From: Acestrorhynchus altus
Lineage: Eukaryota > Chordata > Actinopteri > Characiformes > Acestrorhynchidae
Direction: 5' to 3'
Assembly: GCA_034509495.1 (NCBI GenBank)
Contig: CM067523.1
Location: 615,659-679,658 of the forward strand
Length of the DNA: 64,000 nt
Under the pieces are notes generated by a model. It saw only the letters and a program-made list of their open reading frames with translations. It searched no databases and was not told the DNA's origin. The position numbers and the translations under genes are program-made. This document shows, in pieces, positions 1 through 11,002 of this stretch (the stretch's first letter is position 1; every line of letters begins with the position of its first letter).

Positions 1-22
1 CTTTAAAGTAGTAATAAATATT

Positions 23-24
<2 letters not shown>

Positions 25-83
<59 letters not shown>
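25..83. repeat. (TG)n-(AG)n microsatellite
   Basis: About 24 TG units followed by AG units. Lies just beyond the last visible LRR exon of the NLR gene, in its intron. Confidence 0.95.
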
Positions 84-109
84 TCTATATCATCAGGTGA
101 TTACATTAC

Positions 110-3100
110 CTCAGTGTCTCCAGTTTGCAGAGTGGACTCTTCAGTCCAGCTGAAAGCAGCTTCATTCCGGAGTCCAGCAGCTCATTGCTGCTCAGGTTCA
201 GCTCCCTCAGATTTGAGGAAGGTGAGCTGATGGCTGAGGCTAGAAGTCCAAAACTTGTCTCGGTAAGATTACAGACACGAAGCCTGGAGGAGAAACGCTG
301 ATCAGATCACTGTAATACAGCTGTGTCCCGTCCACACTCAGAATGCATACTGCACTACCTCTACAGCTTCACAATCACACGTTGGAGGGAAAAGACACTT
401 ATTACAGCTCCGCCCACTTATGTAAAAGAAACCATCACACTTCCACCACCATGCTTCATAGCTGCTATGAGCTTCTTGTGCTCAAATGCTGTGTTTGGTT
501 TGTCCCAAACATGTCTTCTGTTACTGCGTCCAAACAATTCAACTTTGAATTCATCTGTCCAAAGAAGATTGTTCCAGACGTCCTGCTCAGACTCATCTGC
601 ACCTACAACCTTCTTTCTGAAGGCCTCAGAGAGATCTGACCATGGTGATCCCACTCACTCCACCAATTTGCAGCTGATGGTCTGCATCTGATTCTAGTTT
701 TTGGCCTTTAAAGTATGGTGTCGAAAGTTTTTGCATTTCTAATAATTACATTTCAATGTGATTTCATGAACGTTTCTCTACTAAATTCCTAGAAAGCAGG
801 TAAAATAAATAACACTTCACTCACACAGCATTTCTGGATGTTTTGACCACCGGCATCAGCCTCAGAAGACCTTCGTCTGACGCATCATATTTCCGAAGGT
901 TGAACTCATTCAGCTCATCGTCATCATCGCTCATGGAGTTCAGCAATACAAACACCAGAGCTGACCACTGGGCAGGAGAGAGCCTGGCTCCACTGAGGCG
1001 AAAGTAACCTTCTTTGTTGAGGTACGTTTGGACTTCCTGCACCAGAGAACGATCATTCAGTTCGTTCAGGCAGTGAAACAGATTGATTGAGGTCTCTGTT
1101 GAGGGATTCTTCCCGATCATCTCCTTGATATATCTGATTATATCCTCTTTGTTGTGGGAGCTGCTTTCTTTCAATGGTAGTAAGTCTTGCAAGAGCGTCT
1201 GATTGGACTCCAGTGAGAGGCCCAAAAGAAAACGGAGGAAAAGGTCCAGATGTCCATTCTCACTCTGTAAGGCCACGTCCACAGCATTCTTCAGGAAGTC
1301 TGACATACTTGGCTTTTTGAACATATCGGACGAATCAGCAGTTAATTGAGTCACATCTCTGCGGCTGAAGGTGATGAAGGCATACAGAGCAGCCAGGAAC
1401 TCCTGAACGCTGAGGTGCACAAAGCTGAAAACTCTCCCAAGATGAAGCCTAAACTCCTCTCTGAAGATCTGGGTGCACACTCCGGAGTAGACCGACACTT
1501 CTGTCACATCGATGCCGCATTCTCTTAAGTCTTCTTCATAGAAAATCAGATGTCCCTTTTTCAGCTGTTGAAAAGCCAGTTTTCCCAGTGCCATTATACT
1601 TTTTTCAGCTTGCTGAGGATCAGTGACACTTTTTCCATGGTACTTCTGGTCTTTGTGTTTGATCTGAAAGATCAGGAAGTGCGTGAACATTTGAGTCAAG
1701 GTCTTGGGGACATCTCTACTCTCTGCTCCATCCAGCAATCTCTCCAAAACAGTGGCTGAAAGCCAACAAAAGACGGGTATGTGGCACATGATATAGAGGC
1801 TTCTTGTGGACTTTATGTGTTTGATGATTTTACTGGCCAGACCCTCATCACTGATCTTCTTCCTGAAGAACTCTTCCTTCTGAGGGTCACTGAACCCTCG
1901 TATCTCTGTTACTTGATCAACACACTCAGGTGGGATCCGACCGGTTGCTCCTGGACGAGAGGTTATCCAGTGACGGGCAGAGGGAAGTAGATTTCTCTTG
2001 ATGAGGTTCGTCACCAGCACATCCACGGAGGCCACGCGTGTTACATCACACACCTTCTTGCTGTTCTGAAAATCCAAAGTGAGTCGACACTCATCCAGAC
2101 CATCATAAACGAAAATGACTTTGTAAGAATCACAGTCAATCGACTGCAGGTCTTTAATTTCGGGGATGAAGTGGTGAAGAAGCTCCATCAAACTGAGGTT
2201 CTCCTCCTTCATCAGATTCAGCTCCCTAAACGGAAGTGGAAATATGAAGAGGACATCTTGGTTCGCTGTCCCTTCAGCCCAGTCTAGAATGAACTTCTGC
2301 ACGGAGACGGTTTTCCCAATTCCGGCGACTCCTTTAGTCAGTGCAGTTTGTACGAGTTTGTCTTTAAAGAGGTCATTGCAGTGGATGGGTCTCTCCTCCG
2401 ATGCCAGTCTCCTGGATGTGGTTTCAATCTGTCTGACCTCGTGTTCGTTATTGACCTCTCCGCTCCCTCCCTCTGTGACGTAGAGCTCTGTATAAATCTC
2501 CCTGACGAGCACTGGCGTTCCATGCTGCGTCAGTCCTTCGTGAATTCTTTTGGAACTCTCCTGAAGTGTGGATTTGAGTGCTTGACACACATTCAGCAGC
2601 TCTACAACAAAACACCACATCAAATGTAACATTCTGCATTCAACAGAAAGACAACATCACTGAGGAGGTGAACTTTTGAAGAGCACGAGGACATGGTCAT
2701 GAAATGCAGCTTCATACAGACATGATCCTATTGGACGGGAGGAGTGAAATCATTTGACCACAGGATGTCTGTGAAATGTAAGACTGGCTTGACCAGTTCT
2801 AACGTATTAAAGGACGATAACCAAATACCATCAGTCTAATCAAGAGTCAAAGTGATAACACTAATCTTACCCGTCTGTTGAGCATAATCACGGTCTTCTT
2901 CTTTGATGTTCCTCTGCACTCTGATCTGCTCTCCACTGCGCACACACACACACACACACACACAGGTCTGAGGAATCTTGATTTATACTCATTCATACAT
3001 ACAGTCATGTGATATAGTTAGGACATTCCATAAACACCTTTGACTTTAACATATTTAATCATCTGGACATCTGATCTTCACTGTATCTCCACTGAGAGAT

Positions 3101-5166
3101 GAAGGACAATCTAAACACACACGACTGAAGAAACATCTTTAAACATCATTTATAAACATCATTAACAGAAATGTCATTTTATGATGAGGATAAAGTTCTG
3201 ACCCCTCTGTCCTAATATCTGTTTCTCCTCCTTTGTCTGAAATAATGTCAGTGAGATGTTTCTAGAACCGTCTACCGTCTCTGATATCGACTGAAGAACG
3301 ACGTTCCCACTCCTCCATGCGGAATTCTTTCAGCTCTGTGATGTTTCAGCGTCAGTCTTTGTACAGACGCTCTTACGTTCTCCTCAAACCCCCTCTGATA
3401 CAATAAAGATCTCATAGTGGTCTCTGCATATGGACACGGCTGGATCATGAGACAGAGAATCCAGACTTTTGTTACATGATGTTTACAGAGGAGACTGTCC
3501 TGTAGACTGGGATTTCCTCCACTGCTGGGAGACCTGCAGATACTGTGGCCAATCACAACACTGCTGACCCATTTCCCACACAACCAAGGAAACACTGCAC
3601 TGTATCACCTCTTCTCAATCTATGAATCCATCACACACCCCGCAGGTATTTATAGGAGTCTGAAGAGTCTAGCACCTTAAACGTTCAGGGTGACTCATTT
3701 TTGGTGGGTCTTTTCATGTTTTCTATTTTCTATGAATCTAGTTCTTCTGTCAGATGTTATTAATGATTGGAAATGTTCTAGTCCTTACGTGACTGCAGCA
3801 GAACCGTCTCCTTCTCCAAAGTTCAGCGGAGTTTTTCTTGAACAGTCGCTGCACATGGACACACAGCTTGGTTCAGGCGTCCTCGTTACCTGGAACAGAC
3901 TAAAACACAAACAATGCATTTAAAAGGAACATGCTGTTTGTTTTTTATTGACGTGAAGATGTTTTAAACCCACCACATGGAGCTACATCTTACCCTGCTT
4001 CTAATTACAGTGCCATATCTGCGGCTGACAGAACGGTACAAGTGCAATACATCTACAACGTCCGTGCACATCTAGTCCGTACCTTTATGGACATTTTCAA
4101 CATACACACAGTTATATGCATAGTAAAAGTCTTATGAGCTGTGAAGCATGGTGGTGGAGGTGTGATGGTTTGGGGCTGCTTTGCTGCAGCAGGGTCTGGA
4201 GATCTCTCTTTGGAAATGTTCTAATCCTCACCTGACTGCAGCAGAACCGTCTCCTCTAAAGTTCAGCGGAGTTTTCCTTGAACAGTCGCTGCACATGGAC
4301 ACACAGCTTGGTTCGGGTGAGTCTGGCCTTGTTATCTGGAACAGACTAAAACACAAACAAACAATATTAAATTTAATAGAACTGAATTGATGTGACATCA
4401 CTAATTACATACGACTGAAGAAACATCTTCAAGAACCCTCACATTTATTACTTTAGGTTTATTAAAAATCTAAAATTAGAATCAGAGAGGACTTCAGGGC
4501 AGATGAATCCAAAGCATTTGAGCACAAGAACCTCATACCAGCTGTGAAGCATGAGGGTGGGAGAGTGATGCTTTGGAGGAAACCCCTATGAAATCTGTCT
4601 TCCTGTCACCGTCAGACACTGGGACACTGTAACAGGGGTTCAGGGTGGCTGTGGATTTTTGCTGACCTATTTCTATGTTACTTTGGAGTAACTTCATAAA
4701 ATAAGGCAAGTAACTACGAGCTGAGATGATGCAGGAAGCAGAGAAAACCCTGCACCTCCGACTGGGGTGATGAACAGGGTCCACCCCGTTTCTAAACTCA
4801 GACCCTGAACAGTTTAACCTGAACAGTCAGCGTCCCGTTTAGGACCTCGTTCAGAATTGGAGCATTAAAGGAATAGGTTCGGGAACCAGCCTTGTGACTG
4901 GAAGGTTGTCGGTTCGAATCCCTGAACTTGCAGGAAATGACTGAAGTGGAGTTTCTGCTCAAAAGGAACCAGAACAAGAATCGACTTTAATCGAGCATCT
5001 CAGGATTCAGACTGTAGTTCAGAAATAAAACTCCAGAGTGAATTTGTTCTGCATGTGTTAAATGTTATCATGGTCAGATCTCCAGGTCTCGGTGTCTTTC
5101 TTCCAACACTGCACGTTTTACTGACCTGCTGTCGTCCATGGTCTGCAGTTCTCCAGAGAAGCTCAT
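110..5166 (-). CDS. Fish-type NLR (FISNA-NACHT-LRR) innate immune receptor, NLRC3/NLRP12-like, 3' end outside window
   Basis: Cytosolic pattern-recognition ATPase of the expanded teleost NLR family. Exons on the minus strand, all phase-compatible: 5126..5166 (starts MSFSGELQTMDDS), 4232..4327, 3789..3881, 2871..2935, 825..2601 and 110..283. The second and third exons each encode the family peptide PEPSCVSM. The 592-residue fifth exon carries FISNA (starting ELLNVCQALK), then NACHT with Walker A GVAGIGKT (about residues 189-196 of the assembled protein, near 2309..2332) and Walker B VIFVYDGLDE (about 260-269), then the winged-helix and HD2 region. The sixth exon is 174 nt, the standard length of a fish NLR leucine-rich-repeat exon, with LRELNLSSNELLDSG. 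More LRR exons should lie to the left. No PYD, CARD or RING is encoded in the exons found. The large exon has no stop or frameshift, so the gene looks functional. The start follows family N-termini beginning MSxSGE. Subfamily is uncertain. Confidence 0.88.
420..660 (-). mobile_element. Tc1-like transposase fragment
   Basis: The minus strand encodes pieces of a Tc1 DDE transposase: WTDEFKVELFG, then NRRHVW and KHGGGSVMV. It is a short relic in the NLR intron between the NACHT and LRR exons, and not part of the NLR coding sequence. Confidence 0.8.
825..2601 (-). CDS. FISNA-NACHT exon of the NLR gene
   Basis: Single 1777-nt exon opened by acceptor ttgttgtag (AG at 2602-2603) and closed by donor GTGAGT at 824. 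It enters in phase 1 and leaves in phase 2, which matches the 65-nt exon at 2871..2935 and the LRR exon at 110..283. The uninterrupted frame runs on 5' of the acceptor to 2632, but that part is intronic. A degraded Tc1-like fragment sits in the following intron at about 420..660. Confidence 0.88.
3000..3430 (-). mobile_element. Internally deleted Tc1-like element fragment
   Basis: Carries the family terminal sequence (agttaggacattccataaac near 3016) and the conserved tail encoding RGFEENVRASVQRLTLKHH on the minus strand. Lies in the NLR intron between exons 2871..2935 and 3789..3881. Confidence 0.8.
3789..4327 (-). CDS. Tandemly duplicated NLR N-terminal exon pair (4232..4327 and 3789..3881)
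   Basis: Two exons of 96 and 93 nt encode nearly the same peptide: PEPSCVSMCSDCSRKTPLNF followed by a variable tail ending GDGSAAV. Both are phase 2 at each end, so tandem copies keep the frame. Donors are GTGAGG at 4231 and GTAAGG at 3788. Acceptors are aacaag at 4328-4329 and aacgag at 3882-3883, each 8 nt past a more pyrimidine-rich ccag. The later acceptors were chosen because the earlier ones would put an in-frame TAA in phase 2. Intron sequence flanking both copies is also shared, showing a recent segmental duplication. Confidence 0.75.
4140..4215 (+). mobile_element. Tc1-like fragment between the duplicated NLR exons
   Basis: Matches the gtgaagcatggtggtgg to gcagcagggtctggagatctc segment of the same Tc1 family. 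It abuts the left edge of the duplicated NLR exon segment. A second fragment of the family lies at about 4486..4576. Confidence 0.75.
4861..4925 (+). mobile_element. tRNA-derived SINE fragment
   Basis: Contains aaccagccttgtgactgg and a tRNA-like B box, ggttcgaatcc. The reverse complement of the same core occurs at about 33570..33725 and 38290..38405, so this is a dispersed SINE and not a tRNA gene. Confidence 0.6.
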
Positions 5167-5564
5167 TGTGCAGAAGGTCTTACTTCACAAATGACACTGA
5201 AAGCACAGAGAGAAACACTGGAACTCCAGTACCATGTTACACTTTTACTTTCACTTTTAACTGGTTTGGACTGGTTTTACTCAGAGGGGAGTTTTTTCTC
5301 GAAGGAGCGGAAATGAACACACAAACACACCCGAAAGTCTGCGAGAACGTTCAGGATTCCTGCACAGGTCCATCAGTGTCTACATGTTACACTCTGTTTT
5401 CTAATGTCACCCCAGCAACTACACTCAACACAGAGAGGAGTAATTTAACACTGTAGCAACAGCATGAAAGAGCAACACTTACAATCTGAATAATGAATAA
5501 CTTATATTAAGATATTATTTACTTCAGTTACTGTCCTATACGGACAACTGTTCATCTGTGTTAA

Positions 5565-6440
5565 ACACACAACTCACTCTCAACACTCACAACTCACTCA
5601 ACACACACTCACAACTCACTCAACACACACTCACAACATTACTCAACACACACAACTCACTCAACACACACACAACCCTCTCTACACACACTCACAACTC
5701 AACACACACTCACAACTCATTCTACACACACTCACAACTCAACACACACACAACTCACTCTACACACACTCACAACTCACTCAACACACACACAACTCAC
5801 TCTACACACACTCACAACTCAACACACACTCTCAACATTACTCAACACACACAACTCACTCAACACACACACAACCCACTCTACACACACTCACAACTCA
5901 ACACACACTCACAACTCACTCTACACACACTCACAACTCACTCAACACACACACAACTCACTCTACACACACTCACAACTCAACACACACTCTCAACATT
6001 ACTCAACACACACAACTCACTCAACACACACACAACCCACTCTACACACACTCACAACTCAACACACACTCACAACTGACTCAACACACTCACAACTCAC
6101 TCACAACTCACTCTACACACACTCACAACTCAACACACACTCACAACATGACTCAACACACACAACTCACTCAACACACACACAACTCAACACACACAAC
6201 ATGACAACACACACAACTCACTCAACACACACACACAACCCACTCTACACACACTCACAACTCAACACACACTCACAACTCACTCTACACACACACACAA
6301 CTCACTCTACACACACTCACAACATGACTCAACACACACAACTCACTCAACACACACACAACCCACTCAACACACACTCACAACTCAACACACACTCACA
6401 ACTCACTCTACACACACTCACAACTCACTCTCAGGGTGAG
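5565..6440. repeat. G-poor minisatellite (ACACACACTCACAACTC family)
   Basis: About 870 bp of degenerate tandem repeats built from acacacactcacaactcac-like units. The plus strand has almost no G across the whole array. The open frames through it (THTHNSLNTH repeats) are a by-product of the repeat. A related array lies at 6795..6960. Confidence 0.9.
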
Positions 6441-6794
6441 ACTGAGATTCTTCCTCAGGCTCTCCAGACACTGAATCAGACCCAGCTCTGAATTTCTCAT
6501 CACACAGGTCTCTGATCTTTGCACAGCTTTATGTTGCACATCTGCTCCTTCTACCTCCACGTGAAGCTGTTCACGTTCTCTTATAAGTTCTAGTGTTTAT
6601 TTTGTGGTTCTTTTAGATTCATATATTAATTGTTCTTCACAGGAACAGTGTTTTTGAATCTTGTAAATACTCTGATATATTTATTCGTGCTTACCGTCCC
6701 CTTCGTCTCTCACTGATCTGTGTGTGAAGACAGTCGCGAACAAGCATCTCACTGCATGTTGTACTGTTTATGACTGTGTGTGACAAACAAACCT

Positions 6795-6960
6795 CGAACC
6801 TTGAACTCACTCTCAACAGTCACAACACACACCCACAACTCACTCTCACAGCTCACTCAACTCTCAACAGTCACAACACACACCCACAACTCACTCTCAC
6901 AACTCACTCAACTCTCAACAGTCACAACACACACTCACTCAACTCACTCTCACAACTTAC
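6795..6960. repeat. Minisatellite of about 53-bp units related to the 5.6-6.4 kb array
   Basis: Repeated unit beginning ctcaacagtcacaacacaca and including cccacaactcactctcac, about three copies. Encoded peptides are repeat artefacts. Confidence 0.8.
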
Positions 6961-8590
6961 ATCGACACAACGATAGTATCTCAGAATAATGACGTAATAT
7001 CTCAAAAAAATGTCTCTGTATCTCAAATGAACGAGATTGGCAGAACTTCTCTACAGGGATGGGACGAGCTGTGTGTGCATTTGCACATCTGTGTCAGCAA
7101 TGAGTGCAACTTAAAGCAGCTGAATGCATTCAGTAGAAGAGGCCTCGTTATTGTGAGGAATTATCTTGATGATCCTGATGATAAAGGATGAAGTTGTAAC
7201 GTCTGGAATAAACGGAATTCTCATAAAAGTGGAATTTCGGGACCATTTCAGGAAATCAGTTACAATAACAAAAGTTCTGGTATTGACGGGTTTATTTGAC
7301 CACAAAAACCAAGAGACAAAGGTCACGTCTTAATGACACACAATGATCTGTTCAGGTTTGTAGAAATACTGTTAACATTAAGGTCAAAAATAGAAGATTA
7401 ATTATACATTTTCTGAACTTTCTGAGTTTAAACCTCAGATATACTCGAATATTCAAATCAAGCCATTAGAATATTGTGAAAAAGCTTTATTTGCTCATAA
7501 TTTAATTCAAAACATTTTAACTGTCATATATTTGATCATCGTTACATTTAAAGTCATTTATTTCCAACTTTTTTTTGTTTTAATTTTGATAGTAATTTGT
7601 AATTTAGTGAAACCTGAATTTAAATATTCTAATAATGTGAGATTCTGGATTCTACAGGCCAAACTGATCAACAGATAAAAGGATGAAAGATGTCACTTTA
7701 CATGTAATGAATGAAAATTACTTTTTGAAAAGTTAACTTTTTTGTATAAAATTATGAACAGAAATGAAGTTTTCAAAAATGATTGCACCAACAGACTCTA
7801 CACCACAGTCTCTCAGTACATTTCAGACGACGAGTCCAAACTGACAGTCAGTTATTTCAGCTCATTTCATTTGTTTTTATTGATTGAAGTGTTTTTGCAC
7901 TCTTACACCCCCTTGTGGCCAAACTGGGTCAAACATCATCAGATTCTCAATGTGATTATAATATTGAGATGAACTGATTATAGTGAAGTTAAAAAGGCCA
8001 AAGACACAATGATTCACTGCCAGAGGTACAATCACATTGTTTAAAAACATGGTATCAAATATACAAACCTGCACAATAACAGTTCATTTTTAAAACACCA
8101 CGACGACATATTTGGCAATTAAATTTCTATATGATATTCTTGAATTTTCTGTAAAATGCCTCCAGAAGCCAATTCTATTGAAGGTTTCCTGCTTGTAAAA
8201 TAAATAAAATACTATTTACATTAGTATTTACATCGTATTTGAGCATTTGCAGCACCAACAATGAGATACAAGCACCAAATTAAAAACATCTCCCACAGAA
8301 GTGAATTTGACACTTTTTTCGATGAGGTTCTTGAGTTATAAAGCTTAGTCACACTGCAAACAGTTCTCAGCACGTTGTTCATGAAGTCTGAGGGTCACCT
8401 GAACAGAGGACTGAGTGAAAATCCAAGGACTAGTTCACGAAAGTCAGTCTCACATATTTAGCAAATGAGCTGAGGATGAAGTTTGTGCTGAGCCAAAGAA
8501 TCCGGCCTTAAGGACGTCCGGCACTCCTTTCCGGGTCCAACGTCCAGCACACGTGCTATTTACTCAGCTTTAAAACGGCTTTATAAGTCT
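6961..8590. other. Intergenic AT-rich stretch, no gene seen
   Basis: Between the NLR first exon and slc8b1. I see no splice-bounded coding exon, RNA gene or recognisable transposon. Short open frames here lack any family resemblance. Confidence 0.5.
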
Positions 8591-8594
8591 CACA

Positions 8595-8935
8595 GTCATC
8601 TCTCTGATCTCTGTCTCTCTGATGTCTCTCTCTCTGATCTCTGTCTCTCTCTCTGATCTCTGTCTCTCTGATCTCTGTCTCTCTGATCTCTGTCTCTCTG
8701 ATCTCTGTCTCTGTGATGTGTCTCTCTGATGTGTCTCTCTGATCTCTGTCTCTCTGATCTCTGTCTCTCTGATCTCTGTCTCTCTGATGTCTCTCTCTCT
8801 GATCTCTGTCTCTCTGATCTCTGTCTCTCTGATGTCTCTCTCTCTGATCTCTGTCTCTCTGATCTCTGTCTCTATGATGTCTCTCTGATGTCTCTCTCTC
8901 TGATCTCTGTCTCTCTGATCTCCAGGATCTTCATG
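8595..8935. repeat. (CTCTGTCTCTCTGAT)n minisatellite
   Basis: About 340 bp of pyrimidine-rich units, ctctgtctctctgatctctg and variants. The frame encoding repeated LCLSD is an artefact. Confidence 0.9.
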
Positions 8936-9389
8936 TTGGTTTATAGTTTGACAACAAAAAATAACCTGTCAGTCACATAATATTAGTTGTGATGATTTAA
9001 TGATTTGGAAAAATAGGGATGTTCCAAGAAGAAATGTCCCGTTGTAAATTGTTTGGCGTATCTAGATGTAAATATTAGGAAATTATATTATATAATTATA
9101 TTATATAATTATATTAATTAAATTCAATCCTTTATGACAGTCGGGGTGTCTTTGTGTTGTCAGAATTACAGACTATGATTTTCACTCTGTACCGCTGTAC
9201 TTTAATATTGTACAAGAAGGAGTTTAGAGGAGTTTCATGTCCTGAGTGCAGCTACTGTTTCATAAAAATAGAATAAAATAATCAAAATAACAGCAGTATT
9301 TCAAACAACACTAGTATGAAAATATCACCTTGATTTAGAACCATTTCAATCATGTTACTGATTTAAAGAATTGATAGAATTTGTAGTCG

Positions 9390-9395
9390 TTTATT
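9390..9395 (-). terminator. slc8b1: Probable polyadenylation signal of slc8b1
   Basis: AATAAA on the minus strand, about 110 nt beyond the slc8b1 stop codon at 9506..9508. This is the closest canonical signal I noticed. Cleavage site not determined. Confidence 0.5.
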
Positions 9396-9505
9396 AAAAC
9401 AGGACTCGATTATCCTGAGTCGACAGTCACACCTTTAAAACGTCCCTGAAACGGTTCCGTATGAGGAACCTCATTGCACCTGTCCGGTCAGTGTCTATTA
9501 CAGCC

Positions 9506-10953
9506 TCACGCGTGGATCTTTCCAAACTCTGTCAGAAGGGCAACAACGAGAAAGGCGGCGTAGAAGATCAAAAGGAAGATGCCGTAGGCTCGGCTGAGGT
9601 GGAAGCGCTGCAGGGGCACCAACACGAAGGACAGAACCAGAGAGAGACCCAGCGACCCGGCCAACACCCAGCACAGCAGGCCTTCGGGTTCCAGCTGCAC
9701 ACAGACAGGGACACCACGCTCACATCTGCACTCGGATTGACCTCATAGTCTAAGACTGAAGCTGGAAAATTCAAATGAGAACAAGTCCAATCTGACTTGT
9801 CCTGTCAGACGGGGTGGACTTTGTCTCTTACAGCGATAAAGCACTGCTGATGAGTGTATGAATAAATAATAATATTCATAAAGTTTCAGATAATTTAGTT
9901 TTACTTTATCATGAAAAATTTAAATAATTCGTTTTCATTTCATTTATAAGATTAAAACTGTAAATCATACATACCATGACAACTCCATTATGGAACATCT
10001 GTAGCAGGCAACCAAGTCCAACTCCAAACAACATGTCTGAGGTAGAGAGGGGTTAAGATTAACCGGAGGATGTGAAATAAATGTAAGGGACCCCAAAGGA
10101 CCGTCCAGCTCTGAGGGAAGCTGAACTAAGTTCTACTCAGAACCTGGGAGCCACACTTTTCCGGCAGTTACGTGCTGTATTCTACATTTCATAGCTCAGG
10201 ATCAGAGTCACCTACAGATATGATACATATATTATTAAACACATCATAAACTGCACAACTTACACTGTTCACTAAAGATGACGTGATGAATTACCAGCAA
10301 TTCAGCTCGGAAAACAGCTACAATTCACTCATTTCCAACTGAATTCAGTCCCAGTTTAATTTCCATATTTCAAGAAATATCCTGGTCAGTCATTACGAAT
10401 CACAGCCTGGATGATGAGCACAGTCCAAATGCCAAACATCACACAGATTCTCTTAATAGTCCAAACTCAGTGACACATTTCTCGTCATTTTTAGACGAAT
10501 AAAGGGAGATAAAGCCTTATTTTGCACTGGATCCATAAGGTTAAAGAAATGTTTACACCAGTATTCTTGGTCAGAGTCAAAAATGAAAGATACTAAAGAT
10601 GATTCCACCGAAGCAGGCAGAAATCGCCATTCGTGGATATCCCTGCCGGGCAATCGTGATGTCTGAAAAGCAATCTGAAGACAAAGGATAAGTTCATAGA
10701 TGTTTTATGATTTTTAAAGAACCAATGAAACAATTTTAAGCATGATTTTGAGGGAACTATGCAGTTAGGACGTGTGGCAGTACTGCTGATCCCGTTTACC
10801 TCCGATGCTGTTGCCCCAAGCGAGCAGCGTGAGACCCAGCACGGTATTACTGAGACGCAAGATGACGCCCAGGAGGTGCAGCACACTCACAACCTCTGAC
10901 GCCACTGTGCTAATCCATAGAGCACTCCCTATGAATCCCAGTAAAGAGAAGAG

Positions 10954-11002
<49 letters not shown>

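Noticed and set aside
4895..4925. tRNA-like B box suggesting a tRNA gene
   Set aside because: No complete cloverleaf. The same core recurs elsewhere as a SINE. Same conclusion for 30680 and 47610.
5558..6491. 173- and 96-codon frames rich in THTHNSLNTH
   Set aside because: Low-complexity translation of the G-poor minisatellite.
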